Counted from the first letter of the stretch, positions 1-6,444 are shown. The stretch: 9,733 nt of DNA from Competibacteraceae bacterium UBA2788 (GCA_002352185.1 DEHY01000052.1:2573-12305); one strand, 5' to 3'. Translations and numbers: made by a program. Notes: generated by a model from the sequence alone, not told the origin.

Positions 1-449
1 GGCACATCGTCAATTCCCTTGGGCTTAACGATGGGTTGTCCGACGCCGAGGTTGAGCGGCAGCCAGTCCGCATTGGAATAGAGCTTGTTATACAGCCGGA
101 CGATGGCGTCAGTGCGCGGTTCGCCAACCTTGAATTGCACGGTCAGCGCCGCCATACCGGGCCGCGATACCGAGTAGATGTGTTCCACACCCTCGATTTC
201 CGCAAGCATCTGTTCAGCCGGACTGCTGACCAGCCTTTCCACCTCCTGAGCGGCGGCGCCGGGGAAGGGGATGAAGACGTTGGCGAAGGTCACGTTGATC
301 TGCGGTTCTTCCTCGCGCGGCGTGACCAGCACTGCGAACACGCCCAGCAACAGCCCCACCAGCGCCAGCAGCGGCGTGATCTCGCTCAGCAGGAATTTTT
401 TCGCAATCGCCCCGGACAGACCAAGGCGTGGTTCGGCGGCATCGCTCAT
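1..449 (-). CDS. RND efflux pump inner-membrane subunit, N-terminal part (cut by window edge)
   Basis: This is the first 149 residues of an AcrB/CzcA-type RND transporter, which uses the proton gradient to expel substrates from the periplasm or membrane through an adaptor and an outer-membrane channel. The start is the ATG at 447-449, preceded by a purine-rich ribosome site containing AGGTGA. A cytoplasmic tail of about 20 residues leads into one hydrophobic helix (about residues 24-42, LLALVGLLLGVFAVLV), then the TPREEEPQI motif and the first periplasmic porter segment, with an FIPFPGA stretch near residue 60 and a VERLVSSPAEQ helix that follows it. This matches the N-terminus of the RND family; the full protein is normally about 1,000 residues, so most of it lies left of the window. 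It starts 6 nt after the adaptor stop codon, so the two are almost certainly co-transcribed. The substrate (drug, metal or other) cannot be told from this fragment. Confidence 0.93.
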   Translation of the reverse strand, partial: MSDAAEPRLGLSGAIAKKFLLSEITPLLALVGLLLGVFAVLVTPREEEPQINVTFANVFIPFPGAAAQEVERLVSSPAEQMLAEIEGVEHIYSVSRPGMAALTVQFKVGEPRTDAIVRLYNKLYSNADWLPLNLGVGQPIVKPKGIDDV

Positions 450-455
450 TTCACC

Positions 456-1649
456 TCACTTCCCCACGGTCCGCTGCTGCTGTTCCTTGAGATAAACGCC
501 AGCCTTGATCGGGTCCAGCGCCACGGTTTCGCCCGGTTCCAGTCCAGCCAGAATTTCGACGACCTCGCCCTCGATCCGGCCTGGCCGCACCTGGCGCAGG
601 CTGACGTATCCATCCCGGACCACATAGACTCCGCTCACTTCGCCGCGCTGGGCCAGCGCCTGGCGGGGCACGGTCAGGCGCTCCGCCGCACCGACTTGGA
701 AGGCGGTCTTGACGAACATGCCGGGGTAGAGGCCCTCAGTCTTTTTGGGCAGGTAGATACGGACCTTGAAGATATTGCTTTGCGGATCGGCGTAGGGGAA
801 GAACGTCAGTTTCGCAGCAGGGATGCTCTTGCCATCATGCGGTCGCAGGATTCGCGCCTGGCTGTACTGGCGCACCGGCGTAATCAGCCGTTGCGGCACA
901 TCGGTCATCACCCGTAATTCGTCGAGCGAAAATCCGGTCATCAGCGGTTTGCCGGGCTGGACGGTTTCGCCGACCTGGACATGGCGCTCCAGCACAATGC
1001 CGCTGTAGGGGGCGTTAATCGTGGTGTAGCTGAACGATTCCCTGGCTTTGGCGACTCCGGCTTGCGCAGCTTCGAGCCTCGCTTTGGCCGCGTCAAGAGT
1101 GGCGCGTTGCGCATCCCTGGCTTGGGCGACTCCGGCTTGCGCGGCTTCGAGTCGCGCTTTGGCGGTGTCGAGAGTGGCGGTAACCGTATCCATCTGCGCC
1201 TTGGAAACCATCTGTTTTTCGTAGACGTTGCGAATGCGGTTGTATTCGGCCTGGGCTTCAAGGAGGCGGGCTTGCGCCTCACGCAGATTGGCCTGGGCCT
1301 GATCGATGCCGGTACGTTCCTGAGCCTCGGTAAAACGCGCCTGAGCTTCGCGCAGATTGGCCTGGGCCTGGTCGAGACCGGCGCGCTGCTCAGTGTTGCG
1401 CAGGCGGAGGATCGGCGCGTCCTGCGGCACGAAGTCATTGACATCCACCATGATTTCTTCGACTCGACCGGCGGTCTGGGCGGAGACGGTGCTTTTATTC
1501 ACCGCTTCAACCACGCCGTCGAGAACGTGTTCGCTGGGCAGAGTTTGCAGTTGGGCTTTGGCGACCGAAAATGGCAATTCAGCAGCGGACAGCCCCGGCG
1601 CGGTGGACAGCAGGCACCACAACAGAAACGAACGAGCGGGTATGGGCAT
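456..1649 (-). CDS. RND efflux periplasmic adaptor (membrane fusion protein, HlyD/AcrA family)
   Basis: This 397-residue protein should bridge the RND pump encoded just downstream to an outer-membrane TolC-like channel. The start ATG at 1647-1649 has an AAGGGA ribosome site. Residues 1-23 form a signal peptide (RSFLLWCLLSTAPGL, then SAA); there is no lipobox cysteine in place, so it is probably a soluble periplasmic protein. The order is typical of the family: first lipoyl half (about 45-85), alpha-helical coiled-coil hairpin (about 88-205), second lipoyl half (INAPYSGIV, about 211-240), beta-barrel (about 245-320) and membrane-proximal domain (about 323-397). The hairpin is unusual. Residues 92-114 are repeated almost exactly at 115-137, and residues 160-184 at 185-209, so each arm carries an internal duplication. 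The family assignment is firm; the substrate is unknown. Confidence 0.95.
   Translation of the reverse strand: MPIPARSFLLWCLLSTAPGLSAAELPFSVAKAQLQTLPSEHVLDGVVEAVNKSTVSAQTAGRVEEIMVDVNDFVPQDAPILRLRNTEQRAGLDQAQANLREAQARFTEAQERTGIDQAQANLREAQARLLEAQAEYNRIRNVYEKQMVSKAQMDTVTATLDTAKARLEAAQAGVAQARDAQRATLDAAKARLEAAQAGVAKARESFSYTTINAPYSGIVLERHVQVGETVQPGKPLMTGFSLDELRVMTDVPQRLITPVRQYSQARILRPHDGKSIPAAKLTFFPYADPQSNIFKVRIYLPKKTEGLYPGMFVKTAFQVGAAERLTVPRQALAQRGEVSGVYVVRDGYVSLRQVRPGRIEGEVVEILAGLEPGETVALDPIKAGVYLKEQQQRTVGK
1041..1179 (-). repeat. 75-bp direct repeat inside the adaptor gene (descending coiled-coil arm)
   Basis: Two copies begin at 1041 and 1116, an offset of exactly 75 nt (25 codons). They are nearly identical over about 64 nt (1041-1104 and 1116-1179), sharing blocks such as GGCGACTCCGGCTTGCGC. 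They encode adaptor residues 160-184 and 185-209 (motif AKARLEAAQAGVA). The copies differ mainly by single substitutions, some at third codon positions, so the duplication is fairly recent or is kept similar by selection or conversion. Confidence 0.9.
1267..1385 (-). repeat. 69-bp direct repeat inside the adaptor gene (ascending coiled-coil arm)
   Basis: The block CGCAGATTGGCCTGGGCCTG occurs at 1282 and again at 1351, an offset of 69 nt (23 codons), and similarity extends on both sides. The copies encode adaptor residues 92-114 and 115-137 (motif DQAQANLREAQAR). This pair is separate in sequence and period from the 75-bp pair in the opposite arm of the same hairpin. Confidence 0.9.
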
Positions 1650-1689
1650 GGCGGTTTCCCTTGAACCTGACGGGTTGCAGAGCAGGTAT

Positions 1690-1726
1690 ATTAGAGAATA
1701 CTAATGCTTTTGGGTCGTCAGGACAA
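1690..1726 (-). promoter_or_regulatory. Candidate promoter and operator for the efflux operon
   Basis: Reading the minus strand, TTGTCC (1721-1726) and TAGTAT (1698-1703) are separated by 17 nt; each matches the sigma-70 consensus at 4 of 6 positions. An inverted repeat, ATTAG (1690-1694) and CTAAT (1701-1705) with a 6-nt spacer, overlaps the proposed -10 box, as a repressor site would. The adaptor start codon lies about 50 nt downstream. The match is modest and no regulator gene is visible nearby, so this is a prediction. Confidence 0.35.
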
Positions 1727-1896
1727 GTCGTAACCTGGCGCTGGACACCCCGGCTGTGGGATTGGGCTGGAGTGCCGCGCTGCTGCTAAGTGACCAACCA
1801 ACCGGATGGCTGAAACGCGGGCAGCGATTGGCAGCATTATTTCTCGAACATCTGGATGGCGCTTCGGTGCGGCTAATCGGCGATTTGGCGATTTGA
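1705..1896 (+). pseudogene. Possible 3' remnant of a lost gene (63 open codons, no start codon)
   Basis: The frame is open from just after a TAA at 1702-1704 to a TGA at 1894-1896 and reads like real protein: LALDTPAVGLGWSAALLL, then SDQPTGWLKRGQRLAALFLE, ending RLIGDLAI. Codon choice looks coding, with G or C at many third positions. There is no ATG, GTG or TTG near its beginning and no ribosome site, so it cannot be expressed as it stands. The WLKRGQ stretch faintly recalls nitroreductase-like (Acg-type) flavoproteins, but I would not name a family from this. It may be the 3' end of a gene whose front was deleted when this junction formed, or a chance open frame. Confidence 0.3.
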
Positions 1897-1951
1897 ATTA
1901 AATTAGCGCCATAGGTTAATGCATCATTTTGGCGACTGGAGAGACAGACCG

Positions 1952-2836
1952 ATGCAGGACAACACCATGAAACTGGATGACGGAAGAACCCTCGGATATT
2001 CCGTCTGCGGAGAGGAAAACGGCATACCGATCATGTTTTTTCATGGAACGCCCGGATCAAGAATATTCGGGTTGGAGAATGGGGGTTTATTCAAAAAATA
2101 TGGAGCCTTCGTTATTGCGCCGGAACGCCCTGGGTATGGTCTTTCTGACCGAAATCCAGAACGAACGATAGAAAGCTGGGCAACGGACATCGGGGAATTG
2201 GCCGACCATCTTGGCTTTCATCAGTTTCACGTTGCGGGTGAATCGGGTGGAGGCCCTTACGCTCTTGCCTGCGCGATAAACCTGCCCAAACGGGTTTTGT
2301 CCGCGACGCTCATTGCCAGCGCGACTCCACCAGAGGCGCTGCAATCATTGACAGGCATGGGATTGGGAAACAGGATTGTCTTCTTTCTGGCAATGTACGC
2401 GCCATTTATTTTGAGAATTCTTTTTGCCGACTATGCGCACGCTGTAAGAAAAAGCCCTGAGCAATTTATGCGGAATATGTTATCTCAATTCTGTGAATGG
2501 GATCGGCGTATTTTCGATGGCGCAAACGGAACAGGACGCACGCACGAGATCATGCTGCATTTGAAGGAAGCATTCCGGCAAGGCGGTGATGGCGCCTATC
2601 GTGACATGCTCCTCATATCGCGACCCTGGCGGCTCGATCTGAGCAAGTTGGCGATCCCGGTAATCATGTGGCATGGCGAGTCGGATACCTTGATGCCGAT
2701 AGCCCCAGCCAAGGCGTTCGCTAAGCTGATTCCTGACTGCGAGAGCCATTTCGTGGTGGGGGCTGGACATCTTCTTCTCGAAGATGAAGATGTTGGGTCA
2801 CAGATTGTGGCTAGGCTGCTGTCTGTCAATGCCTGA
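1952..2836 (+). CDS. Alpha/beta hydrolase
   Basis: A 294-residue alpha/beta-hydrolase-fold protein, probably cytoplasmic since no signal peptide is seen. I chose the ATG at 1952 because GGAGAG (1938-1943) sits 8 nt before it; an in-frame ATG at 1919 has no ribosome site and would add an unlike 11-residue leader. Visible landmarks are the oxyanion-hole HGTPGS (residues 31-36), PERPGYGLSD (57-66), the nucleophile elbow GESGG with Ser98, the acid HGESD with Asp245, and the base GAGH with His273, giving a complete catalytic triad. Residues 134-170 form a hydrophobic cap-like insertion. The closest general type is the proline iminopeptidase/haloalkane dehalogenase-like esterases, but the substrate cannot be inferred. 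The gene is visibly AT-richer than the flanking genes, with codons such as ATA, TTT and AAA common, which hints at acquisition by transfer. Confidence 0.88.
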   Translation: MQDNTMKLDDGRTLGYSVCGEENGIPIMFFHGTPGSRIFGLENGGLFKKYGAFVIAPERPGYGLSDRNPERTIESWATDIGELADHLGFHQFHVAGESGGGPYALACAINLPKRVLSATLIASATPPEALQSLTGMGLGNRIVFFLAMYAPFILRILFADYAHAVRKSPEQFMRNMLSQFCEWDRRIFDGANGTGRTHEIMLHLKEAFRQGGDGAYRDMLLISRPWRLDLSKLAIPVIMWHGESDTLMPIAPAKAFAKLIPDCESHFVVGAGHLLLEDEDVGSQIVARLLSVNA

Positions 2837-2880
2837 CAATATCGTCAAAATCTGGAAAGGTTCTTCCTGCCAGCCATACA

Positions 2881-2993
2881 TATAGTGTTCCTATCTGAGT
2901 TGTGGAATTTGCCGTAGCACGGGCATCCTGCCCGTGATGAGTTGACGGGCAGGATGCCCGTGCTACATCCACAACCCATTTAGGATTGCTATA
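2881..2993. repeat. Nested inverted repeat, MITE-like or REP-like element
   Basis: A perfect 22-bp inverted repeat (2914-2935 and 2945-2966) encloses a 9-nt loop. Pairing continues outward in an imperfect way: TTGTGGA (2900-2906) with TCCACAA (2968-2974), then 14 nt with 8 matches, ending in TATAG (2881-2885) and CTATA (2989-2993). Each inner arm is itself a small hairpin, ACGGGCA-TCC-TGCCCGT on the left and ACGGGCA-GGA-TGCCCGT on the right, so the DNA or RNA could form either one long stem or two short ones. It encodes no protein. As RNA it might also act as a terminator or 3' stabiliser for the hydrolase message, although there is no T-run. Confidence 0.8.
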
Positions 2994-3132
2994 GTTGTTA
3001 TGCCGGTGCGAACATTAGCAGCAAAGCCATCGCTACCTATTGATTTATAAAAAATAATACCGGATTCCAACGGAGTTGAAGACGGCTAAGCCGTTATGCG
3101 GATAGCCAGTCGCATGGCAGGAGCGGTATAGT
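2994..3132. other. AT-rich spacer upstream of the DUF2062 gene
   Basis: No gene is visible here. It contains an AT-rich block (TTGATTTATAAAAAATAATA, about 3040-3059) that could hold a -10 region, but I could not place a convincing -35 box. A short perfect palindrome, ACGGCT-A-AGCCGT, lies at 3082-3094, between that block and the ribosome site AGGAG (3119-3123) of the next gene. Confidence 0.5.
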
Positions 3133-3723
3133 ATGGAACAGGCGGTCAGAATTTATCCAAGCTATCCCGCTCTCAATCGTCGGCTCCGCTTGATTTCCAC
3201 TATGAAACGGTTTCTGCAACGCCATCTGCCCAATCCCCAGCAACTACGCTCGCACAAGAACCTGCACTTTCTCGGCGACCTGCTGCACGACCCGCGTCTG
3301 TGGCATTTCAGCCGCCGCTGCACCGTGAACGGATTGGCGGCGGGCGCGTTTTACGCCTTTGTGCCCTTTCCATGGCAAATGCTGCTGGCCGCCATCACCG
3401 CGATCCGGCTGCGGTTCAACCTGCCGGTGGCCGTGGCCATGGTCTGGATCAGTAACCCGCTGACCATGCCACCCATTGCCTTTGTCAACTACCGCTTCGG
3501 CGCATGGCTGCTGGGCAGGCCGCCAGCGGACTGGGCCTTTGAACCTTCGCTGGACTGGCTGCTGCAAAAAGCCGGCGAGTTTGGCCTGCCGCTGCTGGTC
3601 GGCTCGATGGCGACCGCCGTAGTGGCTGGAGTTCTGACTTTTGTTGTCGCACATTTGATCTGGCGTCGGCATATCATCACTAAGTTTCGCCGCCGTCGGC
3701 GCCCTGCTTCCGGTTTGGTTTGA
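3133..3723 (+). CDS. DUF2062 family membrane protein
   Basis: A 196-residue inner-membrane protein of the DUF2062 family, whose function is unknown. The family-typical N-terminus begins at Met24 (MKRFLQRHLPNPQQL), continues with HKNLHFLGDLLHDPRLWH and NGLAAGAFYAFVPFPWQMLLA, and has the conserved WISNPLTMPP (about residues 104-113). Hydrophobic segments lie at about 67-90, 97-127 and 150-177, followed by a strongly basic tail (KFRRRRRP) that should face the cytoplasm. The start at 3133 is preferred because AGGAG (3119-3123) sits 9 nt upstream. The ATG at 3202 (Met24) fits the family length better but has no visible ribosome site, so the true start is open. It is followed after 93 nt by deaD on the same strand. 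Confidence 0.85.
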   Translation: MEQAVRIYPSYPALNRRLRLISTMKRFLQRHLPNPQQLRSHKNLHFLGDLLHDPRLWHFSRRCTVNGLAAGAFYAFVPFPWQMLLAAITAIRLRFNLPVAVAMVWISNPLTMPPIAFVNYRFGAWLLGRPPADWAFEPSLDWLLQKAGEFGLPLLVGSMATAVVAGVLTFVVAHLIWRRHIITKFRRRRRPASGLV

Positions 3724-3771
3724 AATCGCCCGCCAAGGCAGGAATCGCTCCCGTTCAGCATCTCTCTGTTC

Positions 3772-3792
3772 GTGCTTGCCCTCCGCAAGCAC
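3772..3792 (+). promoter_or_regulatory. Hairpin in the deaD leader
   Basis: GTGCTTGC (3772-3779) and GCAAGCAC (3785-3792) are perfectly complementary 8-bp arms around the loop CCTCC. The hairpin ends 24 nt before the deaD ATG and 9 nt before its weak ribosome site TAAGGT. No run of T follows, so it is not an intrinsic terminator. It could influence translation or stability of the deaD message. That is inference; only the inverted repeat is directly visible. Confidence 0.5.
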
Positions 3793-3816
3793 CCTCCTCG
3801 TAAGGTACTGTTTGGC

Positions 3817-5610
3817 ATGTCATCCCCCATCGCTCAATTTGAAGAATTAGCGCTTTCGCCCCCGCTGCTCCAGACGCTCAAAGAAGTCGGCTACGAATCC
3901 CCCTCACCGATTCAGGCCGCCTGCATTCCGCACCTCCTGGCCGGCCACGACCTGATCGGCCAAGCGCAAACCGGCACCGGCAAAACCGCCGCGTTTGCGC
4001 TGCCGTTGCTGGAACGGCTGGATTTGACCGAGCGGCAGCCGCAGGTGCTGGTGCTGACTCCCACCCGCGAACTGGCGATCCAGGTCGCCGAAGCCTTCCA
4101 GAGTTATGCCCGCCACTTGCCCGGCTTTCATGTGCTGCCGATCTACGGCGGACAGAGCATGACGATTCAGCTTCGGCATCTGCGGCGCGGCGCGCACGTC
4201 GTGGTTGGCACTCCAGGCCGGATCATGGATCATCTGCGCCGGGAAACCCTGGTGCTGGACCGGTTGCGCAGCGTAGTCCTGGACGAAGCCGACGAAATGC
4301 TGCGCATGGGCTTCATTGACGATGTGGACTGGATTCTGGAGCGCACCCCGCCGGAACGGCAGATTGCGCTGTTTTCCGCCACCATGCCCGAACCGATCCG
4401 GCGGGTGGCGCATCGCCATCTGCGCGAACCCCACGAAGTCAAGATTCAGACCCGCACCGCCACCGTCGCCACGGTTGATCAACGCTACTGGCAAGTCAGC
4501 GGCCTGCACAAGCTCGATGCCCTGAACCGGATTCTGGAGGTGGAGGATATGGACGCGGCGCTGGTGTTCGTGCGCACCAAGACCGCAGCCACCGAGCTGG
4601 CGGAGCGGCTGGAAGCGCGGGGCTACTCCTGCGCGGCGCTGCATGGCGACATGACCCAGGCCTTGCGCGAGCGCACTGTTGAACAGCTCAAGAACAACAA
4701 CGTGGATATCGTGGTCGCCACCGACGTGGCTGCGCGGGGGCTGGACGTGCAGCGGATCAGTCACGTCATTAATTACGACATTCCCTACGATGCCGAAGCC
4801 TACATCCACCGTATCGGTCGCACCGGGCGCGCTGGACGAGCAGGCGCCGCGATTCTGTTTGTGGCCCCCCGCGAGATGCGGATGCTGCGCGTCATCGAAA
4901 AGGCGACCCGTCAGCCGATCACGCCGATGCAGCCGCCCACTCAAGCCGTGATCGCCGGCCACCGCCTGAACCGCTTCAAACAGAAGATTCTCGACACCAT
5001 GGCCGCGCAGGATTTGAGCTTTTTCCACGACGTGGTCGGCCAAATCGAGCAGGAACAGGCGATTAGCGCTCAGGACATCGCCGCCGCGCTGGCGTACCTG
5101 ATGCAGCGCGAACGTCCGCTGCAAGCGCCGGAAGTGGCCGGATCGAAGCCAGCCGACTCGAAACCGGCTCAAGAGGGCCACCATCGGGCGGAGTCGGAAG
5201 CGCGGCCAGCCCAGCGCCGGGATCGCGCCAAGGAATCCGCCGATCTGGCGATGATGCGCTACCGGCTGGAAGTGGGCCACCAGCACGGCGCGACGCCGCA
5301 AAACATCGTGGGCGCTATCGCCAATGAAGCCGGCATTGAGAGTCGCTACATCGGTCGCATCGAGATTCATGAGGATTACAGTACCGTGGATTTGCCGGAT
5401 GGCATGTCGGCTGAAATTTTCGAGCATCTCAAAAAAGTGCGAGTGCGGCAGTGTCCGCTGAATATCAGCCGCCTTGGCCCCTCTGAGCCGGAGAGGGCAA
5501 GGCGACGTCCGACGAGTGCAGGAGAAAGAGCAGCGCGAAGTCCCAGAGCCGGCTCCGCCGAACGGGAACCCCGGACGGCCGGTCGGCGCAAACGGGAAAT
5601 GGATTCCTGA
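3817..5610 (+). CDS. deaD: DEAD-box ATP-dependent RNA helicase DeaD/CsdA
   Basis: A 597-residue cytoplasmic RNA helicase that unwinds structured RNA in ribosome assembly and mRNA turnover, often important in the cold. The ATG at 3817 starts right before the Q motif region; a GTG at 3772 would extend the frame but lies in a hairpin. Motifs in order: Q motif (FEEL to SPIQ, about 8-33), Walker A AQTGTGKT (50-57), PTRELA (82-87), TPGR (132-135), DEAD (156-159), SAT (187-189), FVRTKT (251-256), HGD (276-278), ATDVAARGLD (301-310) and HRIGRTGR (331-338). A linker with repeated KPA-type residues (about 435-475) leads to a DbpA-like RNA-binding domain (about 477-552) and a basic disordered tail. The length and C-terminal domain separate it from the short RhlE/RhlB helicases. 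The tail coding region contains a strong palindrome at 5472-5502. Confidence 0.95.
   Translation: MSSPIAQFEELALSPPLLQTLKEVGYESPSPIQAACIPHLLAGHDLIGQAQTGTGKTAAFALPLLERLDLTERQPQVLVLTPTRELAIQVAEAFQSYARHLPGFHVLPIYGGQSMTIQLRHLRRGAHVVVGTPGRIMDHLRRETLVLDRLRSVVLDEADEMLRMGFIDDVDWILERTPPERQIALFSATMPEPIRRVAHRHLREPHEVKIQTRTATVATVDQRYWQVSGLHKLDALNRILEVEDMDAALVFVRTKTAATELAERLEARGYSCAALHGDMTQALRERTVEQLKNNNVDIVVATDVAARGLDVQRISHVINYDIPYDAEAYIHRIGRTGRAGRAGAAILFVAPREMRMLRVIEKATRQPITPMQPPTQAVIAGHRLNRFKQKILDTMAAQDLSFFHDVVGQIEQEQAISAQDIAAALAYLMQRERPLQAPEVAGSKPADSKPAQEGHHRAESEARPAQRRDRAKESADLAMMRYRLEVGHQHGATPQNIVGAIANEAGIESRYIGRIEIHEDYSTVDLPDGMSAEIFEHLKKVRVRQCPLNISRLGPSEPERARRRPTSAGERAARSPRAGSAEREPRTAGRRKREMDS
5472..5502. 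repeat. Imperfect palindrome inside the deaD tail
   Basis: CCTTG (5472-5476) and CCCTCT (5479-5484) pair with AGAGGG (5492-5497) and CAAGG (5498-5502), giving an 11-bp stem with a 2-nt bulge and a GAGCCGG loop. GAGCCGG recurs at 5546-5552 within a perfect 10-bp palindrome (5546-5555). The stem falls just where the conserved DbpA-like domain ends and the low-complexity tail begins, so part of the tail may derive from a palindromic repeat read in frame. Confidence 0.5.
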
Positions 5611-5663
5611 AGGCCGGGGCGCCAGCGTCAATGTCATAATAAATTGATGGAGAACGCCAAATC

Positions 5664-6299
5664 ATGCTGACGATTTATGGTTGTGCAAACACCCGATCCA
5701 GTCGGGCCGTATGGGCGCTGGAAGAAGTGGGCGCCGAGTATGAATACGTCCCTGTCAATCTCATGGCCGGGGCCGGGCGGCAGCCCGACTATCTGGCGCT
5801 GAATCCTGGCGGCAAGGTACCCACGCTGGTGGATGGCGAATTCATCCTGACCGAATCTGCCGCAATCTGCACCTACATCGGCGACTTGTTTCCATCGGCC
5901 CGACTGACGCCGCCGGTCGGAACTCAGGATCGCGCCCACTACGATCAATGGTGCTATTTCGCCCTGAGCGAACTGGAACAGCCGTTGTGGACCATCGCCA
6001 AGCACACCTTCGCGCTGCCCGAACGCCTGCGGGTTCCGGCGGTTATTGAAACTGCGCGCTGGGAATTTGGGATAGCGGCGAAAGTGCTGGCGGCGGGTCT
6101 CGGCCAGCGGGAATTTATCGTCGGCGACCGGTTCACCGCCGCTGATATCCTGCTCGCTCACACTCTGGCGTGGGCGCAGGTTGTCAAGCTGCCGCTGGGG
6201 CATGAGAATTTGACGGCTTACGCCGCACGATTGCTGGCCCGTCCCGCGTTCGTGCGGGCGCGAGCGCGGGAGCGCGCCGAGAGCGGTGCAAAATCCTGA
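5664..6299 (+). CDS. Glutathione S-transferase family protein
   Basis: A 211-residue soluble protein with both GST domains. The ATG at 5664 has GGAG 11 nt upstream. The N-terminal thioredoxin-like domain (about 1-80) shows YGCANTRSSRAVWALEE (residues 5-21), where Ser12, Ser13 or Cys7 could activate glutathione, then NPGGKVPTL with the cis-proline Pro53, and the glutathione-binding TESAAI (Glu64, Ser65). The C-terminal helical domain carries DRFTAAD (155-161), the conserved N-capping box with Thr158 and Asp161. The family conjugates glutathione to electrophiles or reduces peroxides and dehydroascorbate; which applies here cannot be told. It follows deaD after 53 nt on the same strand without a clear terminator between them. 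The substrate is unknown and no pathway partner is adjacent. Confidence 0.92.
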   Translation: MLTIYGCANTRSSRAVWALEEVGAEYEYVPVNLMAGAGRQPDYLALNPGGKVPTLVDGEFILTESAAICTYIGDLFPSARLTPPVGTQDRAHYDQWCYFALSELEQPLWTIAKHTFALPERLRVPAVIETARWEFGIAAKVLAAGLGQREFIVGDRFTAADILLAHTLAWAQVVKLPLGHENLTAYAARLLARPAFVRARARERAESGAKS

Positions 6300-6331
6300 T
6301 CACAAGCGACTCGGAGCCTTCTCTTTCCGCT

Positions 6332-6375
6332 ATTCCGGCGAATGCTGACATCCAGGCACAGGCTGTCGCCGGGAT
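6332..6375. repeat. REP-like inverted repeat
   Basis: ATTCCGGCGA (6332-6341) pairs with TCGCCGGGAT (6366-6375) at 9 of 10 positions around a 24-nt loop containing CATCCAGGCA. The wording resembles the widely dispersed repeats of the ATTCCCGC...GCGGGAAT type found between genes in many proteobacteria. It lies 32 nt after the GST stop codon, so it may also end or protect that transcript; GTTTTTT follows at 6388-6393, about 12 nt after the stem, which is too far for a standard terminator. Confidence 0.55.
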
Positions 6376-6422
6376 GGCGAGTGAAGGGTTTTTGGCGAAA
6401 ATCCTACTACTATGAAAACGCT

Positions 6423-6444
6423 CCTGAATGCGCGTGCGTTCAGG
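6423..6444 (+). promoter_or_regulatory. Hairpin in the leader of the exported-protein gene
   Basis: CCTGAATGC (6423-6431) pairs with GCGTTCAGG (6436-6444) through eight Watson-Crick pairs and one G-T pair around a 4-nt loop. A second, smaller stem, AGGG-TGTT-CCCT, lies about 10 nt downstream (near 6453-6464). Both sit between the REP-like repeat and the strong ribosome site GGAGG (6497-6501). There is no T-run after either, so a role in mRNA stability or translation is more likely than termination. No riboswitch class is recognised. Confidence 0.4.

Noticed and set aside
36..917. 293-codon open frame on the plus strand across the efflux operon
   Set aside because: It runs antisense through both the pump start and the adaptor gene, which are clearly real; composition is typical of a shadow frame.
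3772..3816. GTG at 3772 as the deaD start
   Set aside because: The extra 15 residues do not resemble DeaD N-termini and the GTG is part of a perfect hairpin; the ATG at 3817 fits the family.
3904..5637. 577-codon open frame on the minus strand opposite deaD
   Set aside because: It is antisense to a gene with every DEAD-box motif in order, its translation is His/Arg/Gly-rich low-complexity sequence, and it has no recognisable domain; it is a GC-rich shadow frame.
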